A model generated the notes under the pieces. It was not told the origin of the DNA. It saw only the letters and a list, made by a program, of their open reading frames with translations, and made no database searches. This document shows, piece by piece, positions 35,249 to 44,999 of a stretch of 64,000 nt of DNA; position 1 is the stretch's first letter; each line of letters opens with the position of its first letter. A program made the translations under genes and the position numbers. This DNA is from Paenibacillus aceris (lineage in GTDB: Bacteria > Bacillota > Bacilli > Paenibacillales > NBRC-103111): positions 1-64,000 of the forward strand of contig NZ_JAGGKV010000011.1 in the NCBI RefSeq assembly GCF_017874035.1. The letters run 5' to 3'.

Positions 35249-37417
35249 TGTAATGAGTAGAGCAATCTCGTTTGCGCTGAGCGCCCTGTTGAATATTTTC
35301 AATTCATCCAGGCTGCCTTTGAAATAGGAAGTTTTTAATCCGGTTCCAGGCTGCGCTTCTACCCCAACTAATGCCATTGGGCCATTCATTTTACCGGCGA
35401 TTGTTCCTTTTAGCACGCCATTTGCATAAAGAGCAGTTCCGGTACTTGTACCTACAAAAGTCAGGTGAGTCCATTGGTTTGAAGGAATACTATAATTGTA
35501 AGTAGAGTCTTTAACTCCGTAAATGGAAACCCCAACTTTACCTGTTTTATTCCACTGGTTGATCTTAATTGATGAAGATGAGCCGCCCAGAAGCGCCTCA
35601 TTTCTAGTCGTACTCGGCTGCCCGTAAACCCAAACGGCTGCTGTCCAGTCTCCTGTTATATCTTGGCCGCCTAAATTTACGTAACCTGTGTTTCCATCTA
35701 AACTTACTCCATTTCCAATCTTCCCCGTCGTCCACGTTGCCCCCCCAACTAAAGTTCCATTTCTAGCACCAGACGTGTCCACCAAGGTGGTTCCAGTTCC
35801 TTCATCCATTTTCCATTCTGAATTTATTGGGACAAACGGAGGCTCCCATACAACAGGGTCGGCGAAAAATTTTATTCCTTTATTTTGCATTCTTGATGCT
35901 TGATCAGTTAGCCTTCCTTTAAAATCATTCCAGTTTCTATTGCTCTGAGCAGTCCAGCCGACTTCAGCAGTCGCTATTAATCGCGGATAAAGCATGTAAT
36001 CCAAATTATCTTGGGTTACAACGGTTTCTGTCCACAATGTACTATCAACCCCATATATATTTGCTCCTGATATGCAATCAGTTGGGTTCCAATCATAAGC
36101 TTTGTTGGTATTGATGAGTCCTCTCCAAGATAAGCCAATTGGCGTATCTGCGTAATATTTCATGTCGAGATAAGCATTTGCCGGAGAAACGATGACCTTC
36201 ATCCCTTTTGATTTCGCTGAGATTCCAGTTGAAGCGGTGCAATGCCAGTTCTGCAGAATAGAATCGCTAGTTGCTCCGCTAGAGGTATCGGATGGGTCCC
36301 ATCCAATAACTTTTTTTCCATAGTTCTTTACAATAGTAGTAACTCTTCCAATAAAGTAATCGTAATCTGCAGCAGCAGTTGATTGAGCTTCATCACCGCC
36401 AATATGTATATAGGGTGAAGGTGAAATAGCAGCAAGCTCTCTGATTACATCATCAACAAACGCATAAGTAACTTCAGATTGGGTCATAAGTGAACTATAG
36501 CCTACTGCAATATCCGTTCGCATTGGTTTTCTTTGTCCATCAGGATTTAGTTCACCATATGAGGCTAAAGCTGCATTCGTATGACCAGGCATATCGATTT
36601 CTGGAATGACTTCAATATAGCGTTCAGCCGCATAGTTGATGATTTCTTTAAACTGCTCCTGTGTATAAAATCCACCTGGACCACCACCAACCTGTCCCTT
36701 GCTTCCAATCTCCACGAGATCAGGTCTGGATTTAATTTCTATGCGCCAAGCCTGATCATCAGACAAATGCATATGAAACTTGTTGATCTTATACTGCGAT
36801 GCCAGATCGATCTGGCGTTCAACTTGATCCACTGTAAAGAAGTGCCGTGCCACATCAAGCATGAGTCCACGATATTCGTAAGCAGGCTTGTCACTAATAT
36901 TGGAATTTGGGATCACCCATTGTACACCAGGAACCACAGTGTTCTTCTCAATATCTGCTGGTAAGAGCTGTAATAAGGTTTGATTACCTCTAAAAACACC
37001 TTCAGGTGTATTAGCAGTAAGTGTAACTTGATTGGAGGTTGTGATTAAATCATACCCCTCATTGCCTAGGGCTGTATTTCCACCTATTGTAGTGAGGTAA
37101 ATACTTCCGACAGTTGGATTGTTTGATTTTATGACGGTGATTTGGAATCCGGTTGAAGCATTCAGCTTATTGGCCAGCATTTGTCCATTTTTGAATAGCT
37201 CTTCTGTTTCCGCAGCGGTATTACCAGCTACATAAATGGAAGTGGTTTGCGTTAAAACAAATTGCCCAGTCCCAACTGTATAACTTACTGGCTTTGGTAA
37301 TATCGAAGGCTGGCTAGATGCTGCGTTAGCAATATCAGGAAGTGCGCTCATAATATTCACTGATAAAAGTAAAGCTAAGGCTGTTGAAACTGCTTTTTTA
37401 ACTATTAAATTTTTCAA
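34238..37417 (-). CDS. Secreted GH20 beta-N-acetylhexosaminidase with FIVAR-cohesin-FIVAR-dockerin tail (class B)
   Basis: 1059 residues from a TTG, with AGGAGAGGTG upstream. Modules: signal peptide 1-32, GH20b about 36-175, GH20 TIM barrel about 178-515 with Asp342-Glu343 (YIHIGGDEA), LamG 527-720, FIVAR 724-790, cohesin 791-928, FIVAR 929-1003, dockerin 1005-1059. The catalytic and LamG parts closely match the GH20 at 5188, but the tail is a different class shared with the GH84 and GH20 genes at 39988 and 43989. In the dockerin the first calcium loop has decayed (NTTASVGDL); the second (DFNQDNKLDIID) is kept. It faces a two-component system across a divergent promoter region holding a palindrome at 37466. 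Confidence 0.93.
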   Translation of the reverse strand: MKNLIVKKAVSTALALLLSVNIMSALPDIANAASSQPSILPKPVSYTVGTGQFVLTQTTSIYVAGNTAAETEELFKNGQMLANKLNASTGFQITVIKSNNPTVGSIYLTTIGGNTALGNEGYDLITTSNQVTLTANTPEGVFRGNQTLLQLLPADIEKNTVVPGVQWVIPNSNISDKPAYEYRGLMLDVARHFFTVDQVERQIDLASQYKINKFHMHLSDDQAWRIEIKSRPDLVEIGSKGQVGGGPGGFYTQEQFKEIINYAAERYIEVIPEIDMPGHTNAALASYGELNPDGQRKPMRTDIAVGYSSLMTQSEVTYAFVDDVIRELAAISPSPYIHIGGDEAQSTAAADYDYFIGRVTTIVKNYGKKVIGWDPSDTSSGATSDSILQNWHCTASTGISAKSKGMKVIVSPANAYLDMKYYADTPIGLSWRGLINTNKAYDWNPTDCISGANIYGVDSTLWTETVVTQDNLDYMLYPRLIATAEVGWTAQSNRNWNDFKGRLTDQASRMQNKGIKFFADPVVWEPPFVPINSEWKMDEGTGTTLVDTSGARNGTLVGGATWTTGKIGNGVSLDGNTGYVNLGGQDITGDWTAAVWVYGQPSTTRNEALLGGSSSSIKINQWNKTGKVGVSIYGVKDSTYNYSIPSNQWTHLTFVGTSTGTALYANGVLKGTIAGKMNGPMALVGVEAQPGTGLKTSYFKGSLDELKIFNRALSANEIALLITADKTALNAKIMAAQALNSNSYTAASWTSLQTALTAAINVSNDANATQAQADAAAVALQTAISGLQVKPLTGVQLTGPVSVQAGQPVSLTYSFVNVTTSVYAQDLTISFDPKQLRFISADAIVNGFSVVGESDSNGSVRLLAAASGANGAVTGSKDILKLNFQAQQLNQTADSAVYVNRAVVADLNGDETPLNSLSAYNVQVTVPIVDKTALNARIAAAQATVDAAMISSTRWGYYAQSAIDALKAAISSAIAVVNDVNATQAQVNQAVIDLNTALVTFAGAVNTTASVGDLAVLASNYGATSSLPDWSSLRMYDFNQDNKLDIIDLAAMARIILGQ

Positions 37418-37465
37418 CCTTCTTTCACCTCTCCTACATTTTTTGATAGCCTCTTGGCATAGGTC

Positions 37466-37484
37466 TTTGTAAAACGCTTACAAA
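37466..37484 (-). promoter_or_regulatory. Operator-like palindrome upstream of the second GH20 gene
   Basis: TTTGTAA, AACGC, TTACAAA: perfect 7-bp arms with a CG-containing centre, about 50 bp upstream of the TTG start. It resembles LacI-family and catabolite-responsive (cre) operators but is one base longer than the usual cre. It lies in the 293-bp divergent region before the histidine kinase gene. Confidence 0.45.
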
Positions 37485-37710
37485 AATATGCAGTTGATTG
37501 TTCTCATGCTTAAGCACTCTACATTGATAATTGTATTTTGAATCTACAAGCAGCAGAAGGTTGAAAAAATTTCATACTTTACATTTAATACCGGATTGCG
37601 TCAGCCACATAGTAGAATTGTTTATTGTCAAAAATTCCTGTTTAGTTGAGAGGCAGAACTGGCATGATGTGTTATATTAGACGTACTACTCATAAAAATC
37701 AGGTGACGCC

Positions 37711-39225
37711 ATGACAATACTCCTAATCTTACTCATGATTGCAGCCATTACACTCTTTATTGCCAAAGCGCGCAATCCTTCAGCCTATTGGATGGGACTT
37801 GTGCTAGTCGGATGGTTTCTTAGCATGTCAGGATTGATTTTATATATTGCCAAATTCGGCGGCTTCTATTACAGAGTAAATATTGTTTTATTTTTCAACG
37901 ACACTATCCGCAATATGCTGTTGAATGCTCCTATCAAAATTGAGGGAATTAGCCGTATGCTTACGGCAGGACGGTCGCTTTTTATTTTTAGCTTGATCAG
38001 ACTGTCGATATCCTTAATGTCTTTCAAAACCGCAAAGCGCGTGTGGACAGTGTATGTGTTAAGTCTCTTGCCCGCACTAGCCAATCTAATTTTCTATGAT
38101 CCCATTATCTACAAATGGGCTCTTTCCGTAATGGACCGCAATCATACCTATGTCGTTGGTTGGGTAACAAGGGGATGGCTTGTTCTATCTGCAGCTGCAG
38201 CCATTTCTATCATGATTTGGAAATATCAACGCGTAACGATTCCATGGTTAAAAAGACAAAGCCAGTTTATTATCCTCGGTGTGTTCTCGCTTGTTCTGTT
38301 TTATTTTTACCTTGGCTTCATGGGTCCTTTACAGGTCTTCGACGTACGTACCTTCTATGTACTGTATTCGGATTTCTCTAATTTTAATCCGCCTCTAACG
38401 CTGCTTGAGTGGTATATAAGCATTAGCTTTACAGGCATTTTATCTGTTATCAGCATACTCTCCATTTGGCGTTATACGGAAATTGAAAAGAAAATGGGTA
38501 ATGAGGACCTACGGCTTGAGCGAAAGCTAAGCACCGCTAATATGGGCGCTCAAGTTTTCACACATGCCGTGAAAAATCAACTGCTCATGATTCAGCTGCT
38601 CGTCAAGCAAGCTAATCAAAGCGTGATCGCCGGTGGAACTGCCGATGTTCAAAAGGTGGAGGCGGCACTGAGTAAAGCGGACGTAATTGTGAATCAAACG
38701 CTCGGAAGACTCGATCAGTTGTACAAGTCATTTAAAACAAGCCATCTCCAACTGAAACCCCAATCTGTGCAAAAGCTCATTAATCACACGCTTGAAAGGA
38801 TGCCCTCCTTACCTTCGAACATTCTCATTGAATCCACAGGACCTGAAACTGAAACGATGATCTTGGCTGATTTTGAACATATGTCTGAAGTGATTTATAA
38901 TCTGTTGATCAATGCGGTTGAAGCGATTGCATCCGACACTGCTGGCGTTATTCAAGTCAGAGTCTATGAGGAAGATAATTGGGTGATCATCAATATTTCG
39001 GATAATGGCCCGGGTATTCCTGACAATCTGCAGGATAAGATTTTCGATCCCTTTTTTACAAGTAAAAATACAAATAAAAATTGGGGCGTCGGTCTATCGT
39101 ATGTGAAGCATATCGTGCTTGGGCATTACGGACGCATTCTTTTTGACAGCAAATCTGGAAAGGGCAGCTCGTTCCAAATTATTATGCCCCTATATGTGTT
39201 GAAACTAGAGGCTAAGAAAGGTTGA
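37711..39225 (+). CDS. Membrane sensor histidine kinase
   Basis: 504 residues preceded by AGGTGA. The first 260 residues hold about seven membrane segments (MTILLILLMIAAITLFI first). A helical segment then carries the likely phospho-acceptor His in FTHAVKNQLLMIQLLVKQ. The ATPase part has the N box (YNLLINAVEAI), the G1 box (NISDNGPGIPDNLQDKIFDP) and the F/G2 region (FFTSKNTNKNWGVGLSYVK). It forms a two-component system with the overlapping response regulator. A possible -10 (TATATT) lies at 37673-37678. The signal is unknown; its position between GH20 and GH84 genes suggests glycan or envelope sensing. Confidence 0.9.
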   Translation: MTILLILLMIAAITLFIAKARNPSAYWMGLVLVGWFLSMSGLILYIAKFGGFYYRVNIVLFFNDTIRNMLLNAPIKIEGISRMLTAGRSLFIFSLIRLSISLMSFKTAKRVWTVYVLSLLPALANLIFYDPIIYKWALSVMDRNHTYVVGWVTRGWLVLSAAAAISIMIWKYQRVTIPWLKRQSQFIILGVFSLVLFYFYLGFMGPLQVFDVRTFYVLYSDFSNFNPPLTLLEWYISISFTGILSVISILSIWRYTEIEKKMGNEDLRLERKLSTANMGAQVFTHAVKNQLLMIQLLVKQANQSVIAGGTADVQKVEAALSKADVIVNQTLGRLDQLYKSFKTSHLQLKPQSVQKLINHTLERMPSLPSNILIESTGPETETMILADFEHMSEVIYNLLINAVEAIASDTAGVIQVRVYEEDNWVIINISDNGPGIPDNLQDKIFDPFFTSKNTNKNWGVGLSYVKHIVLGHYGRILFDSKSGKGSSFQIIMPLYVLKLEAKKG

Positions 39226-39929
39226 TGGACATGACAGCACCCATTCGTATTATCGTTGCTGAAGATTTGGATGTTCTAAGGGAGCATTTCTGTGAGCTGA
39301 TCGATCGAGAAGATGATTTGAAGGTAATCGGACAAGCCTCCTGTGGCAAGGAAGTGCTGAAGCTTATTGCCGAGTTGGGAGCGCCCGAGCTGATTCTCAT
39401 GGATATCGAGATGGAAATGAGACATGACGGGATCATCACTGCACAAAAAGTGCTTGAGCTTCATCCGCAAACACGAATCGTGTTCCTTACGGTGCATGAA
39501 GATGATGAAACGGTATTCAGCGCTTTCGAAACAGGTGCTGTCGATTACGTGCTGAAGACAAGCTCTAGCGAAGCCATTATTCAGAGCATTCGTTCCGCTC
39601 ATGCGGGAAATGTACAAGTCCGTCCTGAGTTTGCCTATAAAATCAAAAATGAGTTCTCTCGGATTCGCCGCAATCAGGAGTCGTTGTTGAATTCGACGTT
39701 GATTCTTAGTCAAATGACCCCATCTGAGCTCGTTATTTTAGATCTTCTTCTCAGAGATATGAAATTAACGGAAATCGCCAAGGAACGGCAGGTCGAATTA
39801 TCCACCATTAAATCGCAAATTAACGTCATTTTGAAAAAGTTCAACAAGAAGAGGACCAAAGAAGTAACTGCCCTGCTTCGGGAACTGAATGTAATACCTT
39901 TTATACAAAAAGCAAGAGGAGGACAATGA
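39225..39929 (+). CDS. LuxR/NarL-family response regulator
   Basis: 234 residues. I chose the ATG at 39225, overlapping the kinase stop (TGATG), with AAAGG seven bases upstream. The receiver domain has IIVAEDLDVLREHF, the phosphorylated Asp in ELILMDIEME, and the conserved Lys in DYVLKTSS. A C-terminal helix-turn-helix follows (LLLRDMKLTEIAKERQVELS, then STIKSQINVILKKFNKK). It is translationally coupled to the kinase. The target is unknown; the adjacent hexosaminidase genes are candidates. Confidence 0.9.
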   Translation: MDMTAPIRIIVAEDLDVLREHFCELIDREDDLKVIGQASCGKEVLKLIAELGAPELILMDIEMEMRHDGIITAQKVLELHPQTRIVFLTVHEDDETVFSAFETGAVDYVLKTSSSEAIIQSIRSAHAGNVQVRPEFAYKIKNEFSRIRRNQESLLNSTLILSQMTPSELVILDLLLRDMKLTEIAKERQVELSTIKSQINVILKKFNKKRTKEVTALLRELNVIPFIQKARGGQ

Positions 39930-39950
39930 GTCCTCCTCTTGTTTTTGGCT
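39914..39950 (+). terminator. Terminator overlapping the response regulator stop codon
   Basis: AAGAGGAGGAC, loop AATGA, then GTCCTCCTCTT form a perfect 11-bp stem followed by GTTTTT. The TGA stop lies in the loop. A very similar hairpin (AGGAGGAC ... GTCCTCCT) occurs at 48967-48987. Confidence 0.85.
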
Positions 39951-39987
39951 TAGTAAATATTTTATATCCTCTTCAAAACTTACGTGT

Positions 39988-40998
39988 TTACTGTCCAAGA
40001 ATTATTCTGGCCATGGCTGCCAGGTCGATTATATCCAACTTGTTGTCCTGATTAAAGTCATACATGCGTAGTGAAGACCAATCTAAACGGCTGCTGGTTG
40101 CTCCATAATTACTTGCCAATACGGCCAAGTCTCCTATGCTTGCGGTCGTATTTACGGCTCCCGCAAAAGTAACCAGCGCTGTGTTCAAATCAATTACAGC
40201 CTGATTCACTTGTGCCTGCGTGGCATTCACATCATTGACAACTGCAATCGCGCTGCTGATCGCTGCTTTTAACGCATCGATTGCACTTTGCGGATAATAT
40301 CCCCATCTGGTCGAGCTAATCATGGCTGCATCGACCGTCGCCTGTGCAGCTGCAATCCTCGCACTCAGCGCTGTTTTGTCCACAATCGGAACGGTAATCT
40401 GAACATTGTAGATGGATACGCTATTTAATGGCGTTTCGACCCCGTTTAAATTAGCGACAACAACATTATTCAAGTTTACGGTACTACTTACCGATTGGTT
40501 CATCTGCTGAGCTTGAAAGTTCAGCTTCAAAACGTCCGTTGTTCCCGTAACAGCGCTATTCGTGCCTGTTGCTGCTGCAAGCAGTCTCACAAGCCCATTA
40601 GAGTCTGATTCACCCACAACTGAAAATCCGTTAATGATTGAATCCGCAGATACAAACCGCAATTGCTTCGGATCAAAGCAAATCGTCAGATCCTGGGCGT
40701 AAACACTCTCAGTGACATTCACCAAGCTGTACGTCAAACTGATTGGCTGCCCGGCTTGTACAGATACCGGACCGGTTAACTGGACACCCGTTACTGGTTT
40801 TACTTGCAGACCAGAGATAGCTGTTTGTAAAGCGGCTGTCGCTTCATCAGCCTGCGCTTGCGTCGCATTCGCGTCATTGCTAACGTTGACTGCTGCAGTC
40901 AACGCCGTTTGCAGCGAGGACCAGGATGCCGCCGTGTAGCTATTGCTGTTCAATGCTTGTGCTGCCGTAATTTTTGCATTCAGCGCCGTTTTATCAGC
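39988..40998 (-). repeat. Class B FIVAR-cohesin-FIVAR-dockerin tail, copy 2
   Basis: Encodes the last 336 residues of the GH84 protein. Long runs are identical to 34238-35248, including the terminal ARIILGQ codons. Confidence 0.9.
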
Positions 40999-43824
40999 TG
41001 TAACGATTACAGGTGGTTGCGTGATTTGTATGCTCCACGTGGAAGAAGCAAGCTTCGTTTCCATGCCGCTATTATCAACTACGGTCATATCAGTTACCGT
41101 GATCAATCCCTCTTGCGTTGCTGTCTTTGCCTTGAACGATAGGTTCAGTAGCTGCGCACTGCCAGTAATGCCATTTGCGCTAGCCATATGAAATTGTAGC
41201 TTGCCGGGGGTATCCTTCACAGTAGAAAGTAAGTCAATGCTTGCATCCATGGGATCAGCCGACACGTACTCGACCAAATTAGGATCGTATTCTACGGCAA
41301 TGTTCTCTCCATACACACTCTGTGTGACATTTTCTATTCCAAGTTGAAGCTTGAACGCATTGCCGGCTTGGACAGTGTCATCACCTGCTAAAACAACAGC
41401 TGGATCTTTGGGTACCGGCGTCGATGTCACTGTGAATTCCTTGACAACGACCCAGGGAGTTTGCGTTTCTGTTGCGCGGATGCGGACAAATCTTGCTTTC
41501 AAATTATTAACTGGAATGTTGATGCTACTTAGTTCTTCCAAAGTGGCTAGCGCCGTCCAATTAGCTCCGTCGGATGAAGCTTCTAATATGCCGTGATGCA
41601 TAAAATCGTTCAAGCTGCCTGTCTTGGTCATGGAAATTTGCACGTTTGTAACACTGCGGACTTCATTCAAATCAACGCCGATCACGTCACCAATTGCAGG
41701 AGGTCTGTCGCTCCAGTAATAAGTGTTCAGATTGTTGTCAAGCATCTTGGCCGGTGTATTCGTTTGGTACGTCCCCATCGTCGTTATTGGAAAAGGAATT
41801 GCCGGAACATTGCCTAACCAAGTGTCGTTCTCTCGAATCGCTCGCGTGAAAAAATCTTCAAATACTTGATTAGCTTTCGCCTGCGTAATTGTGTCAATTT
41901 GCGACTTGAGACTCATCAATTGGCTTCTATGCGATGCTGCTTGCTGTTTACTGTTACGCTTTTGAGAAAGCAGCATTTGAGCGGCTTCTATACCTGCCTT
42001 CCCATACAGCTCGTCTTTATTCAGGTAATAGTTGGTCTCCGTGATAAAGTTCGCGTTGTTCAACGTGCTGCGTAAAATTGCAGGGGCCTGCTGCAGCTTT
42101 GTAAATCCGGCTGTTAATTGGTTCACTGCATCTGTAACAATTCCACCGCTGCTGAATATTGTCCAAAAGTTATTAATTAATGGTGTTAGTGACAATGATT
42201 CTTTCGCATTTAATGGTGACGAATAGTGATTTTCTGCAAATGTTTTTAACGCGTCAGAAGCTGATCCACCTAATCTCTTAATACTAAGCTGCCAATCACT
42301 ATCAGGATTGTAAACCTGAGGGTTCCAAAGGTAATCTGCTATTGAGAATAGGGCTATTTTTGACGCTTCCGCTTCGTTCATGGGATTAGAGGTAAGACCA
42401 ATGATTCCATGATCTGCTAATCCGGCATCACGATTATAAAGCGGACCTAAGAAAAGTCTATCGCGCGCGTAATCATTAACCGGGTAATTATCCCAGATTA
42501 AAAGATCGTGCTTATAAATGGCTTTCGCTTTATCTGCATCCGATACGGAAATTCCGGCAGGTACGACTGCTGGTCCTGTCCACTGAACGATGATACTTGG
42601 ATCAACAAGCGTCGAAAAACGGTTGATATATGTCGTTGTTGTAATATTGGCATAATCCGTTGGAACCGTAATCAAACGATTAGCTCCTGGATGTTTGTCG
42701 ATGAATTCCGTCTTGAACTTGTTCAGCAGGAATGCTTGCCCGGCCGCTGACGGGCTTGAATCGCTGTTAAACTTGGTCTTATCGGCATTGCAGCTCAGTG
42801 TTTTGCTTATATCATCCAAAAAAATTGCAAAAGAGCGTACGCCGACATCATACATCATTTGAGCTTTATCTATTAGAGCTTGAAAGTCCGTGCTGTCCGA
42901 ATAGCACACAGAGGTCCCAGGCGAAACAGCAAAGACGAATTGAACGTGATTCTGCGCCGCTTTGTTGACCAGCTCGGTAATCTGTGCCAGTTTGTCCGCT
43001 GGATAAGGTATGCGCCACTGATCTCTGTGGTACGGATCATCCTTCGGAGCGTAGATGTACATATTCATTTTCTGCTGCCCGTAAAAATCCAACTGGCTGA
43101 GCCGGTCTTCATGTGACCAAGGAGTTCCATAGAAACCTTCAATGGACCCGCGCCAGCTCATTTTCGGCCAATCTCTAATCGCAAGCCCCGGGATCGAATA
43201 GGTGGAATCTTGGCGTGTTATGACTTGACGCAGCGTTTGGGCGGCATAGTAAGTGCCCGTTTTGTTTTTGCCAGCTAGCACGATACTTTTATTGCCTGTT
43301 TGGTCGATTCCAGAAGCCAGCACGTATCCGTCACTTATTAAATCTTCCGGTCCAACCGCACCCAAATTCTGCAGTTCGGAAGCGGTTGCAAGATTCTCAG
43401 ACGGTCCGCCGACCCATACGGTTACCTCAGTATCAGGGACGGGGCCGCTGTCGCTTGCCAACTTAATTTTCTGAACCCCAGCGTTATGTAATACGTCTTC
43501 AACGACCATCAGCGCAGAAGGATCAGTCGAGTCCCCTGTCACCAGCCCTACTTCGGCAGGGATCGCAAAGCCATTTCCCACCAAAGAAACGGACTGGGGA
43601 ACTGGAGAAATTTCAGGAATTGAACTAGATGGTACTGCAGCTGACACTTGATAATCGAAATTGGAAAATAAGGGCATTGACAGTGAAACCAAAAGCGCCA
43701 TCGTCAGCATTTTGGAGCTTCCCTTGAGACGTTTTGAGGTCATAAATTCAGCTGTTTTGCTCATTTTTACCGACCTTTCGTTATTGAATTTAAGCATTGC
43801 AGAAAAAAAATTGGAAGGCGACAA
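39988..43824 (-). CDS. Secreted GH84 beta-N-acetylglucosaminidase with two cohesins and a dockerin (class B tail)
   Basis: Up to 1278 residues. A TTG at 43824 has a perfect AAAGGAGAT upstream; an ATG at 43764 is an alternative that shortens the signal-peptide n-region. Signal peptide ends near 62 (VSAA). GH84 N-domain about 66-215, catalytic barrel about 220-500 (SWRGSIEGFYGTPWSHEDR) with the Asp337-Asp338 pair in FAIFLDDIS, helical region to about 670, CBM32-type domain 672-800, cohesin 808-935, FIVAR 942-1007, second cohesin 1010-1147, FIVAR 1148-1222, dockerin 1224-1278. The layout recalls Clostridium perfringens GH84 enzymes, where cohesin and FIVAR-dockerin modules join different toxins. 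It removes beta-GlcNAc from extracellular glycans. The first cohesin belongs to neither of the two main classes. Confidence 0.93.
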   Translation of the reverse strand: MSPSNFFSAMLKFNNERSVKMSKTAEFMTSKRLKGSSKMLTMALLVSLSMPLFSNFDYQVSAAVPSSSIPEISPVPQSVSLVGNGFAIPAEVGLVTGDSTDPSALMVVEDVLHNAGVQKIKLASDSGPVPDTEVTVWVGGPSENLATASELQNLGAVGPEDLISDGYVLASGIDQTGNKSIVLAGKNKTGTYYAAQTLRQVITRQDSTYSIPGLAIRDWPKMSWRGSIEGFYGTPWSHEDRLSQLDFYGQQKMNMYIYAPKDDPYHRDQWRIPYPADKLAQITELVNKAAQNHVQFVFAVSPGTSVCYSDSTDFQALIDKAQMMYDVGVRSFAIFLDDISKTLSCNADKTKFNSDSSPSAAGQAFLLNKFKTEFIDKHPGANRLITVPTDYANITTTTYINRFSTLVDPSIIVQWTGPAVVPAGISVSDADKAKAIYKHDLLIWDNYPVNDYARDRLFLGPLYNRDAGLADHGIIGLTSNPMNEAEASKIALFSIADYLWNPQVYNPDSDWQLSIKRLGGSASDALKTFAENHYSSPLNAKESLSLTPLINNFWTIFSSGGIVTDAVNQLTAGFTKLQQAPAILRSTLNNANFITETNYYLNKDELYGKAGIEAAQMLLSQKRNSKQQAASHRSQLMSLKSQIDTITQAKANQVFEDFFTRAIRENDTWLGNVPAIPFPITTMGTYQTNTPAKMLDNNLNTYYWSDRPPAIGDVIGVDLNEVRSVTNVQISMTKTGSLNDFMHHGILEASSDGANWTALATLEELSSINIPVNNLKARFVRIRATETQTPWVVVKEFTVTSTPVPKDPAVVLAGDDTVQAGNAFKLQLGIENVTQSVYGENIAVEYDPNLVEYVSADPMDASIDLLSTVKDTPGKLQFHMASANGITGSAQLLNLSFKAKTATQEGLITVTDMTVVDNSGMETKLASSTWSIQITQPPVIVTADKTALNAKITAAQALNSNSYTAASWSSLQTALTAAVNVSNDANATQAQADEATAALQTAISGLQVKPVTGVQLTGPVSVQAGQPISLTYSLVNVTESVYAQDLTICFDPKQLRFVSADSIINGFSVVGESDSNGLVRLLAAATGTNSAVTGTTDVLKLNFQAQQMNQSVSSTVNLNNVVVANLNGVETPLNSVSIYNVQITVPIVDKTALSARIAAAQATVDAAMISSTRWGYYPQSAIDALKAAISSAIAVVNDVNATQAQVNQAVIDLNTALVTFAGAVNTTASIGDLAVLASNYGATSSRLDWSSLRMYDFNQDNKLDIIDLAAMARIILGQ

Positions 43825-43867
43825 TATATCTCCTTTCTTTAGAATTAACCGCCCCTTAGCACAATAG

Positions 43868-43935
43868 GGCTGCAGATCATACTCTGCAGCCTCTACATGT
43901 TAGAAGTACTGCACTGTTATCCGTTAGCACTCAAC
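43868..43935. repeat. Hairpin plus GTTATYCGTTAGC motif, copy 2
   Basis: GGCTGCAG, loop ATCATACT, CTGCAGCC form an 8-bp stem at 43868-43891. GTTATCCGTTAGC follows at 43916-43928, then ACTCAAC. The arrangement parallels 2754-2808. It lies between the third GH20 gene and the GH84 gene and could also limit read-through. Confidence 0.5.
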
Positions 43936-43988
43936 TTTATATATTGTATTTTTAAAACTATCACAATTAATTCAATTGATGAGGTGGT

Positions 43989-44999
43989 TTACTGTCCAAG
44001 AATTTTTCTGGCCATGGCTGCCAGGTCGATAATATCCAACTTGTTGTCCTGATTGAAGTCATACATCTGAAGCGAAGACCAATCCGAACGGTTGCTGGTT
44101 GCTCCATAGTTACTTGCCAATACGGCCAAGTCGCCTACGCTTGCGGTCGTATTTACGGCTCCCGCAAATGTAACCAGCGCTGTTCTCAAGTTAATGACAG
44201 CCTGATTCGCTTGTGCCTGCGTGGCATTCGCATCATTGACAACTGCAATCGCGCTGCTGATTGCTGCTTTTAACGCATCGATTGCACTTTGCGGATAATA
44301 ACCCCATCGGGTCGAACTAGCCTTAGCTGCGTCAACCTTTGTCTGTGCTTCTGCAATCACCGCACTCAGTGCTGTTTTGTCCACAACAGGAACAGTAACC
44401 TGAACATTGTAGGCAGAAAGGCTATTTAATGGTGTTTCAACGCCATTTACATCAGCGACGACAGCATGATTCACGTAAACGGTGCTGTCTACTGTTTGGT
44501 TCATCTGCTGAGCCTGAAAGTTCAGCTTCAAAACGTCCATTGTTCCCGTAACGGCGCCATTCGTGCCAGTTGCTGCTGCAAGTAATCTTACATGCCCATT
44601 AGAGTCGGATTCACCCACAACTGAAAATCCGTTAACGATTGCATCCGCAGATATAAATCGCAATTGTCCCGGATCAAAGCTGATCGTCAGATCCTGGGCG
44701 TAAATATTCGAAGGGACATTCATCAAGCTGTAGGTCAAGCTGAGAGGCTGCCCGGTTAATACGGATGCCGGACCGGTTAAATGGACACCTGTTAATGGTT
44801 TTACTTGCAGCCCAGAGATAGCTGTCTGTAGAGCGGTTGCCGCCGCATCCGCCTGCGCTTGCGTCGCGTTCGCGTCACTGCTCACATTGACGGCTGCAGT
44901 CAACGCCGTTTGCAGCGATGACCAGGATGCCGCCGTGTAGCTATTGCTGTTCAACGCTTGTGCTGCCGCAATTTTTGCATTAAGCGCCGTTTTATCTGC
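43989..44999 (-). repeat. Class B FIVAR-cohesin-FIVAR-dockerin tail, copy 3
   Basis: Encodes the last 336 residues. Close to 34238-35248 and 39988-40998, with the most differences in the cohesin part (VPSNIYAQDLTISFDPGQ) and second FIVAR. Confidence 0.9.
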
